Source: Neorhizobium galegae (GTDB lineage Bacteria; Pseudomonadota; Alphaproteobacteria; Rhizobiales; Rhizobiaceae). Taken from it: a stretch of DNA of 64,000 bases. Below the pieces are notes generated by a model. That model worked only from the letters and a program-made list of their open reading frames with translations. It made no database searches and had not been told where the DNA came from. Below, piece by piece: positions 45,792-53,552 of the stretch. The stretch is taken from contig NZ_CP090096.1 in the NCBI RefSeq assembly GCF_021391675.1, forward strand, positions 806,001 to 870,000, given 5' to 3'. A program made the position numbers and the translations under genes. The stretch's first letter is position 1. Every line of letters starts with the position of its first letter.

Positions 45792-47327
45792 TTAATCGAC
45801 AGTGACGTCGGTGAACTTCAGACGGCTATCCGGCACGGGCGTAAAATTCTTCACGCGCTTGTTGATGCCGAAGATGGCGTTGAGGTTGTAGAGCGGCATC
45901 TCGAGCGCCCGGTCGGCGGCGTAATGGGCGATTTCCTGCAGAACCTTCTCGCGCTCGGCGACATTGGTGATGGTGCGCTGCTTGGCGAGCAGGTCGTCCA
46001 TCTTCGGGTCGCTGTCGTAGGGGTTCCACTTTTCCTTGGTCTTGTACATGGCGACCGCGGTGTTGTCGTAGTCGAGCGTCCAGCCGCCCCAGGACTGCTG
46101 GAACATCGCGCCCGTCTTGCCGTTCGGGATGATGTCGTTCAGCAGGACGTTGGTTTCATAGGGCTTGATCGTCGCGGTGATGCCGATCACCTGCAGATAG
46201 GCGGAGATCGCCTGGGCGACTTCGATGAAGGTCGCCTCGTTGCCGCGAAGGTCGATCTGCAGGGCCGTGCCCGGAGCGACGCCGGCTTCCTTGAGGAGAG
46301 CCTGTGCCTTGGCCGGATCGTAGGGAAGCGGCTTCATGGCCTTGTCGAAGCCGAAGGACAGCGGTCCCTGGAAGCTGGCGATCGGCTGTGCCTGGCCGCC
46401 GAGGATCGACTTGATGATCGCATCGCGGTCGACGCCCATGATCAGCGCCTGACGGACCTTCGGGTCCTTGGTGATGCCGTCGCGCGTGTTGAAGCGCAGC
46501 GCATAGACCGTCGGGCCGGGGGAGGTGACCACGGCAAGCTTGGCATTGCCCTGGATCGTCGGGATCATGCCGATCGGAATGGTCGGCGGGATGACCAGAT
46601 CGACACGGCCGGCCTGGAGTTCGGCAACCGCTGTCGCCGGCTCGGAAATGAACTTGTATTCCAGTTCCGAAATTTTTGGCGCGCCGCCGAAGTAGTCAGG
46701 GTTAGCGGCGAGAACGATGTTCACTTTTGGCTCGTAGGAGACGAACTTGAAGGCGCCGGTGCCGACAGGATGGGCGTTGAAATAGGCGTCGCCCTTTTCA
46801 GCGATGTATTTCGGCGGAACGATCATCCCGCCGTAACCGGCGAACTTGGTGAGGATGACCGGATCGGCGACTTTCATCTTGAACTCGACGGTGTTGGCGT
46901 CGATGATCTCGACGCTGCCGATCGAGTTGTAGTTGGACTGTTGCGGACCCTTGGCGCCTTCGGCTCCGAGCAAGCGGTCGAAGGTGAACTTCACGGCTTC
47001 GGCGTCGAACGCCTCGCCGTTGTGGAATTTCACGCCTTCACGCAGCTTGAAGCGGATGCGCATGCCGTTGTCGAGCACGTCCCAGGAGGTCGCAAGACCC
47101 GGGACGAGCTTCAGGTCGGGGCCGCGATAGGTGAGGCCGTCAAAGATGTTGGTCGAGACCGAGGCCCAGTTGACCAGGAAAGTGTCGATCGGATCCCAGC
47201 TGCCCGGATCCTGTGGCGAAGACACCGTCAGCTTGCCGGCGGCGAGAGCCGAGACCGGCGCGAACGCCGTGCCTGCGAGCGCCATCGCCACGAATGCCGT
47301 CCGCAAACCCCTCTGCATTTTTATCAT
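45792..47327 (-). CDS. ABC transporter solute-binding protein, family 5
   Basis: A 511-residue periplasmic protein, the normal length for DppA-like proteins. TAFVAMALAGTAFAPVSALA is a Sec signal. The mature part has LTVSSPQDPGSWDPIDTFLV, RIRFKLREGVKFHNGEAFDA and VRQALIMGVDRDAIIKSILGG. ATG 47325-47327 follows AGGAG. The gene lies between the double-ATPase gene and the permease pair; with the M14 peptidase downstream, the ligand is probably a peptide or amide-linked compound. Confidence 0.92.
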   Translation of the reverse strand: MIKMQRGLRTAFVAMALAGTAFAPVSALAAGKLTVSSPQDPGSWDPIDTFLVNWASVSTNIFDGLTYRGPDLKLVPGLATSWDVLDNGMRIRFKLREGVKFHNGEAFDAEAVKFTFDRLLGAEGAKGPQQSNYNSIGSVEIIDANTVEFKMKVADPVILTKFAGYGGMIVPPKYIAEKGDAYFNAHPVGTGAFKFVSYEPKVNIVLAANPDYFGGAPKISELEYKFISEPATAVAELQAGRVDLVIPPTIPIGMIPTIQGNAKLAVVTSPGPTVYALRFNTRDGITKDPKVRQALIMGVDRDAIIKSILGGQAQPIASFQGPLSFGFDKAMKPLPYDPAKAQALLKEAGVAPGTALQIDLRGNEATFIEVAQAISAYLQVIGITATIKPYETNVLLNDIIPNGKTGAMFQQSWGGWTLDYDNTAVAMYKTKEKWNPYDSDPKMDDLLAKQRTITNVAEREKVLQEIAHYAADRALEMPLYNLNAIFGINKRVKNFTPVPDSRLKFTDVTVD

Positions 47328-47364
47328 CGTTTTTGCTCCTGTTGAAAAACCGAATGTCAAATCG

Positions 47365-49197
47365 TCATGCACCGCGTGCCACGTAATGTCCTGGCGCGAT
47401 CTCCTCCCGGGCAAGAAGCACCGGTTCGTTGCCGACCGCCCGGACGGGGCTCGGAATGTCGCCCTCGATCATCGCCAGCGGCTTGCGCCGGCGCGGATCG
47501 GCGACCGGCACGGCCGAAAGAAGCCGGCGCGTATAGTCGTGCGAAGGCGTTTCGAAGATCTGGCGGCGATTGCCGAATTCCATGATCTGGCCGAGATAGA
47601 GCACCGCCACCCGGTGACTCATCTTTTCGACCACGGCCATGTCATGACTGATGAAGAGATAGGCGAGGCCGCGCTCTTCCTGCAGGTCCATGAACAGGTT
47701 GATGATCTGTGCCTGGATCGACACGTCGAGTGCCGAAAGTGCCTCGTCGGCGATGATCAGCTTCGGCTTCGAGGCAAGTGCGCGGGCGATGCAGACGCGC
47801 TGGCGCTGGCCGCCGGAAAATTCGTGCGGGTAACGGCGGGCATGCACGGAGGTGAGGCCGACCCGTTCGAGCAGGGCATCGACGGTTTTTGCGATCTCCT
47901 TCTCGCTGTCGAGAAGGCCGTGGGTACGAATCGGTTCGGCGATCGAGAAGCCGACCGTCTTGCGCGGATCGAGCGAGGCGAACGGGTCCTGGAAGATATA
48001 TTGCACGTCCCGGCGCAGATTGTGCCGCTCGGCCATGCTCATCGCCGACAGCGGCTTGCCCGAGAAGGTGATATTGCCGGCCGTTGCCTTTTGAAGCTGC
48101 TGGATGGTGCGGCCGATCGTCGACTTGCCCGATCCGGATTCGCCAACCAGCGCCAGCGTCTCGCCCGGATGGATGTCGAAAGAGACCTTTTCCACGGCAT
48201 GGACGCGGTGAGTGACCTTGCCGAGCAGGCCCTTCTTGATGTCGAAGCGCACCACGAGATCGCGCACCGACAATAGCGGAGCGGCATCGTAGCGGGCGGT
48301 ATTCTGGATGCGCTCGACGCCCGAAAGCTTCGGCTCGCCGTTTTCAAGGACGGTCAGCGGCAGGCGCTTGGGAAACTCTTCGCCGGTCATGCTGCCGAGC
48401 TTCGGCACCGCTGCGAGCAGCGTGCGTGTATAGGCATTGACGGGTTTTTCGAAGATATCGAGCGCCTTGCCCTTTTCGACTGCCTTGCCCTTCCACATCA
48501 CCACCACGTCGTCCGCCATCTCGGCGACGACGCCCATGTCGTGGGTGATGAAGATGACGGCGGCGCCGAGTTCCTTCTGCAGGTCGCGCAGGATATTGAG
48601 GATCTGCGCCTGGATGGTGACATCGAGCGCCGTCGTCGGCTCGTCTGCGATCAACAGCCGCGGTCGGCAGGCGAGTGCCATGGCGATCATCACCCGCTGG
48701 CGCATGCCGCCGGAAAGCTGGTGCGGATAGCGGGTCAAGAGTTCCGCGGCATCGGGCAGGCGGACCATGTCGAGCAGTCGCTTCGCCTCGGCGAGTGCCG
48801 CGCTGTTCGACTTGCCCTCATGCAATTTCAGGATCTCGGCTACCTGATCGCCGATCGTGAAGACAGGGTTCAGCGAGGTCATCGGCTCCTGGAAGATCAT
48901 CGAGATCTCCTTGCCGCGAATGCTGCGCATCCTCTTCTGGTCGAGTTTCAGGAGATCGATCTCGCCGCCTGCGGTCTGGAACAGGATGCGTCCGGTCGGA
49001 TAGTTGGCACCGAGCATGTCTGCAAGCCGCATGATCGACAGCGACGTCACCGACTTGCCCGAACCGGACTCGCCGACGATGGCGACCGTCTGGCCGGCGG
49101 AGACGGAGAAACTCAGGTTCTCGATGACGCGGGAGGCGCCGAACTCGACCGACAGGTCATCCACGGCCAGAAGAGGGGTAGAGGCGGTTGGCGTCAC
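47365..49197 (-). CDS. Double-domain ABC transporter ATPase (Dpp/Opp type)
   Basis: A 610-residue fused ATPase. Domain 1: [40 protein letters not shown]. Domain 2: [40 protein letters not shown]. Each is followed by an oligopeptide-type C-terminal extension (for example [21 protein letters not shown]). It is the first gene of the peptide-type operon, upstream of the binding-protein gene, an order unlike the other family-5 operon in this window, where the binding protein comes first. Confidence 0.93.
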   Translation of the reverse strand: MTPTASTPLLAVDDLSVEFGASRVIENLSFSVSAGQTVAIVGESGSGKSVTSLSIMRLADMLGANYPTGRILFQTAGGEIDLLKLDQKRMRSIRGKEISMIFQEPMTSLNPVFTIGDQVAEILKLHEGKSNSAALAEAKRLLDMVRLPDAAELLTRYPHQLSGGMRQRVMIAMALACRPRLLIADEPTTALDVTIQAQILNILRDLQKELGAAVIFITHDMGVVAEMADDVVVMWKGKAVEKGKALDIFEKPVNAYTRTLLAAVPKLGSMTGEEFPKRLPLTVLENGEPKLSGVERIQNTARYDAAPLLSVRDLVVRFDIKKGLLGKVTHRVHAVEKVSFDIHPGETLALVGESGSGKSTIGRTIQQLQKATAGNITFSGKPLSAMSMAERHNLRRDVQYIFQDPFASLDPRKTVGFSIAEPIRTHGLLDSEKEIAKTVDALLERVGLTSVHARRYPHEFSGGQRQRVCIARALASKPKLIIADEALSALDVSIQAQIINLFMDLQEERGLAYLFISHDMAVVEKMSHRVAVLYLGQIMEFGNRRQIFETPSHDYTRRLLSAVPVADPRRRKPLAMIEGDIPSPVRAVGNEPVLLAREEIAPGHYVARGA

Positions 49198-49521
49198 GCG
49201 GGGAACTCCCTACCGATTGCGGCAGCGCAGGGCGCCTGATTGAAGGCATCGGCAGTGGGATCTACGAGATGCTCGCGACGTTTGGCGTGGCTGCTGCTGG
49301 CAGCCACCCCCATCGGTACCCGCTTGCTTTCCCGGCTCCGAATTTCTTTCGGTCTTTCCGTCAACTGCCCCATCCCTGCCTTGATAAGAATATGTCATCA
49401 CTTTGTCGACAATTTGTCAACGGCGCAACGAGCTGATATTCTTCATGGTTGGATGGCGAAGGCTCAGATGGTCGTCTGCCCGGGCAGCTTTACTATTTCC
49501 GCCCCGTTGAAGGTCCTCAAG
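49198..49521. promoter_or_regulatory. Promoter region of the peptide-type operon, with GntR-like palindrome
   Basis: A 324-bp gap without a credible gene. TTGTCGACAA at 49403-49412 is a perfect 10-bp palindrome that fits the T-x-G-T-N3-A-C-x-A type of GntR (FadR-like) operators. A TTGACA word lies next to it on the minus strand and may be the -35 element of the operon. The regulator is not in the window. Confidence 0.4.
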
Positions 49522-50280
49522 CTATCGGAAATGCAGGACAACCGGCGTGTCGTCGAACGTTTCCACCCGCATCTCGAAACCGAAGATGGCTTGCAGGGTT
49601 TTGGGCGTCAGCAAGTCGGAAGGCTTGCCGTCGGCGACAATTCGGCCGGATTTCATTGCGACGATCCGGTCGGCGTGAGCACCCGCCTGGTTGATGTCGT
49701 GCAGCACGATGACGATGGTCTTTCCGTTTTCGTCGGCGATCTTGCGGAGCGAACGCATCAGTTCCCGGGCGAAATACATGTCGAGATTGTTGAGCGGTTC
49801 GTCGAGCAGCAGATAGTCCGTCCCCTGGGCAAAGGCCATTGCCACCAGAGCCCGCTGCCGCTGGCCGCCGGAAAGGGTTTCGATGAAGCGGTCGGAAAGA
49901 TCCGTCAGGTCGAACTGCTGCAGCGACTGGTCGATGATCGCGTAATCAGCGGGCGTCAGGCGTCCACGTCCATGCGGAAAACGGCCGAAGCCCACGAGTT
50001 CGCGCACGCGCAGCCGGCTGGTGACGATCGAATCCTGCCGCAGGATGGCGAGGATCCGGGCGAGATCGCGGCTCGGTGTCGTGTCGACGGGGAAACCGTC
50101 GATGCTAATCCTTCCGGCCTGCAACGGCTGCAGCCTGGCGATGAGCGACAGGAGCGAGGACTTGCCTGCGCCGTTCGGACCGACCAGAGCGGTGATGCCG
50201 CCCTTCGGGATCGTCAGCGAAATGTCGTGGAGGATCTGCGTCTGGCCGTGCCGCAGCGAGACGTCTTCTATCCGGATCAT
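49522..50280 (-). CDS. Ferric-siderophore ABC transporter ATPase (FecE/YclP type)
   Basis: A 252-residue ATPase: GPNGAGKSSLLSLIARL, LSGGQRQRALVAMAFAQ, YLLLDEPLNNLDMYFAR and IVIVLHDINQAG. The arrangement and the DMYFARELM segment are typical of the YclP/FatE/CeuD group that serves catecholate or petrobactin-type siderophores. Its start overlaps the upstream permease stop by four bases. It is the last gene of the uptake operon. Confidence 0.92.
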   Translation of the reverse strand: MIRIEDVSLRHGQTQILHDISLTIPKGGITALVGPNGAGKSSLLSLIARLQPLQAGRISIDGFPVDTTPSRDLARILAILRQDSIVTSRLRVRELVGFGRFPHGRGRLTPADYAIIDQSLQQFDLTDLSDRFIETLSGGQRQRALVAMAFAQGTDYLLLDEPLNNLDMYFARELMRSLRKIADENGKTIVIVLHDINQAGAHADRIVAMKSGRIVADGKPSDLLTPKTLQAIFGFEMRVETFDDTPVVLHFR

Positions 50281-51236
50281 TTGCGGCTCCCGAAAACGAG
50301 CAGAACAAGAAAGGCGAAGCCGCCGACGAATTCGATGACGACGCCGAGTGTCGAACTGCTGCCCAGCGCATGCTGAAACAGCGCCTGCCCGCCGACGAGG
50401 ATGATGACGGCCGTCAGCATGGCGGCTGGCATCAGAGCCGCGTGGCTGCGCGTATCGACGACGCGTTCGGCAAGCGCCACGACCAGGAGGCCGAAAAATG
50501 CGACAGGCCCCACCAGCGCCGTCGAAACGGCGACAAGCGCCGAGACGAGCAGCAGCAGCCCGGTAACGGTACGCGACCAGCTGATCCCTAGCCCGGTCGC
50601 CGTATCGGCGCCGAGTGCCATGACATCGAGCACATGCCGGGCCCTCCAGGCAATCACGATGCCGACGATTGTGAGGATGGCGGCAAAGGCGAGAAGGTCG
50701 GTGCGGACGTCGTTGAAGTTGGCGAAACTCGCGCCCTGGACGACGGCGAAATCATTGGGATCGATCAGGCGTGCCAGCAGGGAATGCAGGCTGCGGAACA
50801 GGATGCCGAAGATGATGCCGGCGAGCAGCATCAGACCCATGTCGGTGCGGCGGCGGAGCATCGGCAAGAGGAGGCCCGTTGCCAGTGCCATCAGTACGAT
50901 AATCTCGCCGCCGAACTTGAGCTGCGCGTCGAGCGCCGCATAACCGAGGCCGCCGAGCAGGAAGACGAGCAGCATCTGGCCGAACAGGTAAAGCGCGTCG
51001 AGACCCATGATCGACGGTGTCAGGATACGGTTGTTGGTGACTGTCTGGAAGATCACCGTCGAGACGGCGATCGACACGCTCACCTGCAGAAGGGCGGCAA
51101 GCTTCATGGCGCGCAGGGCGAGCACGAAGCCGATATTGCCGCGCAGGCCGATCGTCATGAAGGCGACGATGCAGAGGAGGGCTGCTCCGGCAAGACAGAG
51201 AAGCCGGCGATCGGGCATGTGCCGGCGCTCAGACAT
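50277..51236 (-). CDS. Ferric-siderophore ABC permease, FecCD family (second subunit)
   Basis: A 319-residue permease with about nine hydrophobic helices. Family landmarks are FQTVTNNRILTPSIMGLDALY near the N-terminus and LVGPVAFFGLLVVALAERVV near the C-terminus. It resembles YclO/FatC-type subunits, which carry NRILTPSIMG where standard FecCD proteins have NPLADP. It overlaps the upstream permease by eight bases and pairs with it. Confidence 0.9.
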   Translation of the reverse strand: MSERRHMPDRRLLCLAGAALLCIVAFMTIGLRGNIGFVLALRAMKLAALLQVSVSIAVSTVIFQTVTNNRILTPSIMGLDALYLFGQMLLVFLLGGLGYAALDAQLKFGGEIIVLMALATGLLLPMLRRRTDMGLMLLAGIIFGILFRSLHSLLARLIDPNDFAVVQGASFANFNDVRTDLLAFAAILTIVGIVIAWRARHVLDVMALGADTATGLGISWSRTVTGLLLLVSALVAVSTALVGPVAFFGLLVVALAERVVDTRSHAALMPAAMLTAVIILVGGQALFQHALGSSSTLGVVIEFVGGFAFLVLLVFGSRK

Positions 51237-52206
51237 GGGAAGGCCGCCGGAACAGAAGCCAAAGGAAGATCAGCCCGCCGACGCAACCCATCACCGTTCC
51301 AACCGGAATTTCGTAAGGATGGCGGATCAACCGCCCGAGGATGTCGCAGCCGAGCACCAGGATCGCGCCGCTGGCGGCCACGAAAGGTAGCGTGCCGCGA
51401 ATATTGTCGCCCATCAGTCGGGAGACGATGTTCGGCACCACGAGGCCGACAAAGGGGATCATGCCGACAACCACGACGCTCAAGGCCGAAATGACGGAGA
51501 CGATGACCAGCCCGAGCTGCAGCATGCGCGCATAATCAAGGCCGAGCCCGATGCTGGCATCGCGGCCGAGTGCCATGATCGTCAGCCGGTCGGCGACGAT
51601 CCAGGCGATCACCACCATCAGTGCCCCGAGCCATAGCAGTTCGTAACGGCCGCGCAGGACGCCGGAAAAGTCGCCATTGGTCCAGACCGAGAGATATTGC
51701 AGAAGGTCGGCCTGCCAGGCGACGAAGGTGACTGCCGCGCCGATGACGCCGCCATAGACGAGCCCGAAGAGCGGCACGAGGAAGGGCTGCGTCGGCGGAA
51801 GCCGGTGCGCGGTCATCAGGAAGAGCGTGGTTCCGAGAAGAGCGGCGGCACTCGCCGCCAGGCTTTTGAACAGAAGGCTGGCGGAGGGAAGGAGCAGGGT
51901 GACGAGCAGGATCCCAAGTTCGGCACTTTGCGCCGTTCCGGCGGTTGCGGGCTCCACATAGCGGTTGCGGGCAAGCGTCTGCATGATGAGCCCGGCGATC
52001 GCCAGGCCGGCGCCGGTAAGGATCGCCGCGAGTGTCCGGGGCAGGCGGCTGACGAGCAGGAGTTCCAGCACCCGCCCGTCCGAGAACAGCCGGATGATCG
52101 GCATGTCGCCGACCCCGACACAAAGGCTGAAAACAAAAAGGACCGCAAGCATCAGGCCGGCGATCCACCCCGTTTTCGACGATTGCTTGGCGGCGGCAAT
52201 GCTCAT
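51229..52206 (-). CDS. Ferric-siderophore ABC permease, FecCD family (first subunit)
   Basis: A 325-residue permease. LLLVSRLPRTLAAILTGAGLAIAGLIMQTLARNRYVEPATAGT is the usual FecCD opening, in the YVEPATAG variant of the YclN/FatD group, and GMIPFVGLVVPNIVSRLMGDN is the conserved C-terminal motif. It starts four bases inside the binding-protein gene and forms a heterodimer with the next permease. Confidence 0.9.
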   Translation of the reverse strand: MSIAAAKQSSKTGWIAGLMLAVLFVFSLCVGVGDMPIIRLFSDGRVLELLLVSRLPRTLAAILTGAGLAIAGLIMQTLARNRYVEPATAGTAQSAELGILLVTLLLPSASLLFKSLAASAAALLGTTLFLMTAHRLPPTQPFLVPLFGLVYGGVIGAAVTFVAWQADLLQYLSVWTNGDFSGVLRGRYELLWLGALMVVIAWIVADRLTIMALGRDASIGLGLDYARMLQLGLVIVSVISALSVVVVGMIPFVGLVVPNIVSRLMGDNIRGTLPFVAASGAILVLGCDILGRLIRHPYEIPVGTVMGCVGGLIFLWLLFRRPSHV

Positions 52207-53102
52207 CTGGCGGCGGTGAACGCCTCAGCGATGGTCGCGACGACCCGCTGTATCGACTGCACCCCGCCGGCGGCGATGTAGAATTCTGCGGCCGGCAAAT
52301 AGATCACCTGGTTCTTCTTCCAGGCTGTCGTCTCGGCGACCAGTTCATTGTCGAGCGTCGTCTTGGCGCCCTGTTCGCCGGAACCGATCGCGGCGGCGCG
52401 GTCGAGCACCAGAAGCCAGTCGGGATTTGCCTTGGCGATGAACTCGAAGGAGATCGCTTCGCCGTGATTGGCGGCTTCGATGTCGGGCACTGCCGCCGGC
52501 AGGTTTAGCGCGGCATGCACCCAGCCGAAGCGCGAGCCGGGACCATAGGCGGTGACTTTCGGCCCGTTGGTCATGATGATCAGGCCGTTACCCTTGCCGG
52601 CAATCGCTGCCTTGGCGGCTTTTATCCGGGCATCCAGTTCCTCCACGGCGGAAGCGGCCTCGGCCGTCTTGCCGAAGAGCACGCCATAGGCAGCCAACCG
52701 TTCCTTGGCCTGGGCAACGAGGTCGTCGCCATCCATGGTCATGTCGATAGTCTGCACAACCTGCGCGGTCGCCGAAGCCTTTGTCGAGGAGCGGCCGCCG
52801 ACGATGATCAGGTCCGGACCGAGCGCGCTGAGAGCCTCGAGATCGGGCTCGAAAAGATCGCCGACGATTTCCGCGCCCTGTTTCAGAGGCTCCAGTTGCG
52901 GGAGGTATAGCTTCTGCGGAACGCCGGCTGGCTTGATGCCGAGGCGATCGAGCGTATCGAGCGCCGCGATATCCAGGACCGCGATTTTGGTGGGTGAGAC
53001 GGCAATCTGCACCAGGCCCTTGGCAGTCAGGATATCCACCGCGTGCGCGGGGAGGGCTGAAAAAGCAAAAGCGGCAAAAGCCGCGATCGTCCTCAAGTTC
53101 AT
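52203..53102 (-). CDS. Siderophore-binding protein, FatB/YclQ/CeuE type
   Basis: A 299-residue class III periplasmic binding protein. NLRTIAAFAAFAFSALPAHA is a Sec signal without a lipobox. VLDIAALDTLDRLGI, the EPDLEALSALGPDLIIVGGRSS hinge region and SRFGWVHAALNL followed by NHGEAISFEFI are features I associate with the YclQ/FatB/CeuE group, whose members bind petrobactin or similar mixed catecholate siderophores. ATG 53100-53102 is chosen because the signal then starts properly. It is the first gene of the uptake operon and lies 5 kb from a petrobactin-like biosynthetic operon, so its likely ligand is the product of that operon. Confidence 0.88.
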   Translation of the reverse strand: MNLRTIAAFAAFAFSALPAHAVDILTAKGLVQIAVSPTKIAVLDIAALDTLDRLGIKPAGVPQKLYLPQLEPLKQGAEIVGDLFEPDLEALSALGPDLIIVGGRSSTKASATAQVVQTIDMTMDGDDLVAQAKERLAAYGVLFGKTAEAASAVEELDARIKAAKAAIAGKGNGLIIMTNGPKVTAYGPGSRFGWVHAALNLPAAVPDIEAANHGEAISFEFIAKANPDWLLVLDRAAAIGSGEQGAKTTLDNELVAETTAWKKNQVIYLPAAEFYIAAGGVQSIQRVVATIAEAFTAAR

Positions 53103-53145
53103 TCTCTCACCATGTCTTGACCTGGGCCGAATGCTGGATCTGGCC

Positions 53146-53445
53146 TCAGGCGGCCCGATCCGGTCTCTGCCATTGCAGGGCTTCCAGATTTTCACGGAAG
53201 GCGAAGCGCACGAGATGCCTCTCGATCACCGATTCCGTTTCCGTCAGCTGTTCCTCGTCGGCTGCCGTCGCGAGGATCCTGAGGCCGCCGTCATCCGCAT
53301 CGAGAATGGCGGTGCCGCAGGCAAAGCGGCACTCCCCATGGGTCTCGGAATAGGAGACGTCGATCCTGTGCGCGAAATGTTTGCACAACTGGACGAGGTA
53401 TTTTCCGCCGTGCTCCGTGCTCCATTCCGTAGTCGCCTGTAACAA
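53146..53445 (-). CDS. DUF2218 family protein
   Basis: A 99-residue protein. GKYLVQLCKHFAHRIDV, CRFACGTAILDADDGGLRI and VIERHLVRFAFRENL-WQRP match the DUF2218 family, which is often found beside siderophore-interacting reductases and iron uptake genes; its function is not established. A TTG start at 53443-53445 is preferred because AAGGAGAG lies five bases upstream and gives the usual family length. A GTG at 53476-53478 is possible but leaves the strong ribosome site inside the gene. It sits between the receptor and the binding-protein gene. Confidence 0.75.
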   Translation of the reverse strand: MLQATTEWSTEHGGKYLVQLCKHFAHRIDVSYSETHGECRFACGTAILDADDGGLRILATAADEEQLTETESVIERHLVRFAFRENLEALQWQRPDRAA

Positions 53446-53497
53446 AGCTCTCTCCTTAAGATGAATGTTGTTCTCCACTTATCTCACCCATACTTCC

Positions 53498-53523
53498 GCG
53501 GCAACCGGGAACGCGGTTGCCGC
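53498..53523. terminator. Hairpin downstream of the TonB receptor gene
   Basis: GCGGCAACCG (53498-53507) and CGGTTGCCGC (53514-53523) pair perfectly around a six-base loop, 30 bases after the receptor stop on the minus strand. No T-tract follows, so it may attenuate rather than terminate. Confidence 0.5.
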
Positions 53524-53552
53524 ACGGTCATGTGAACGCATGATCATGTTCT

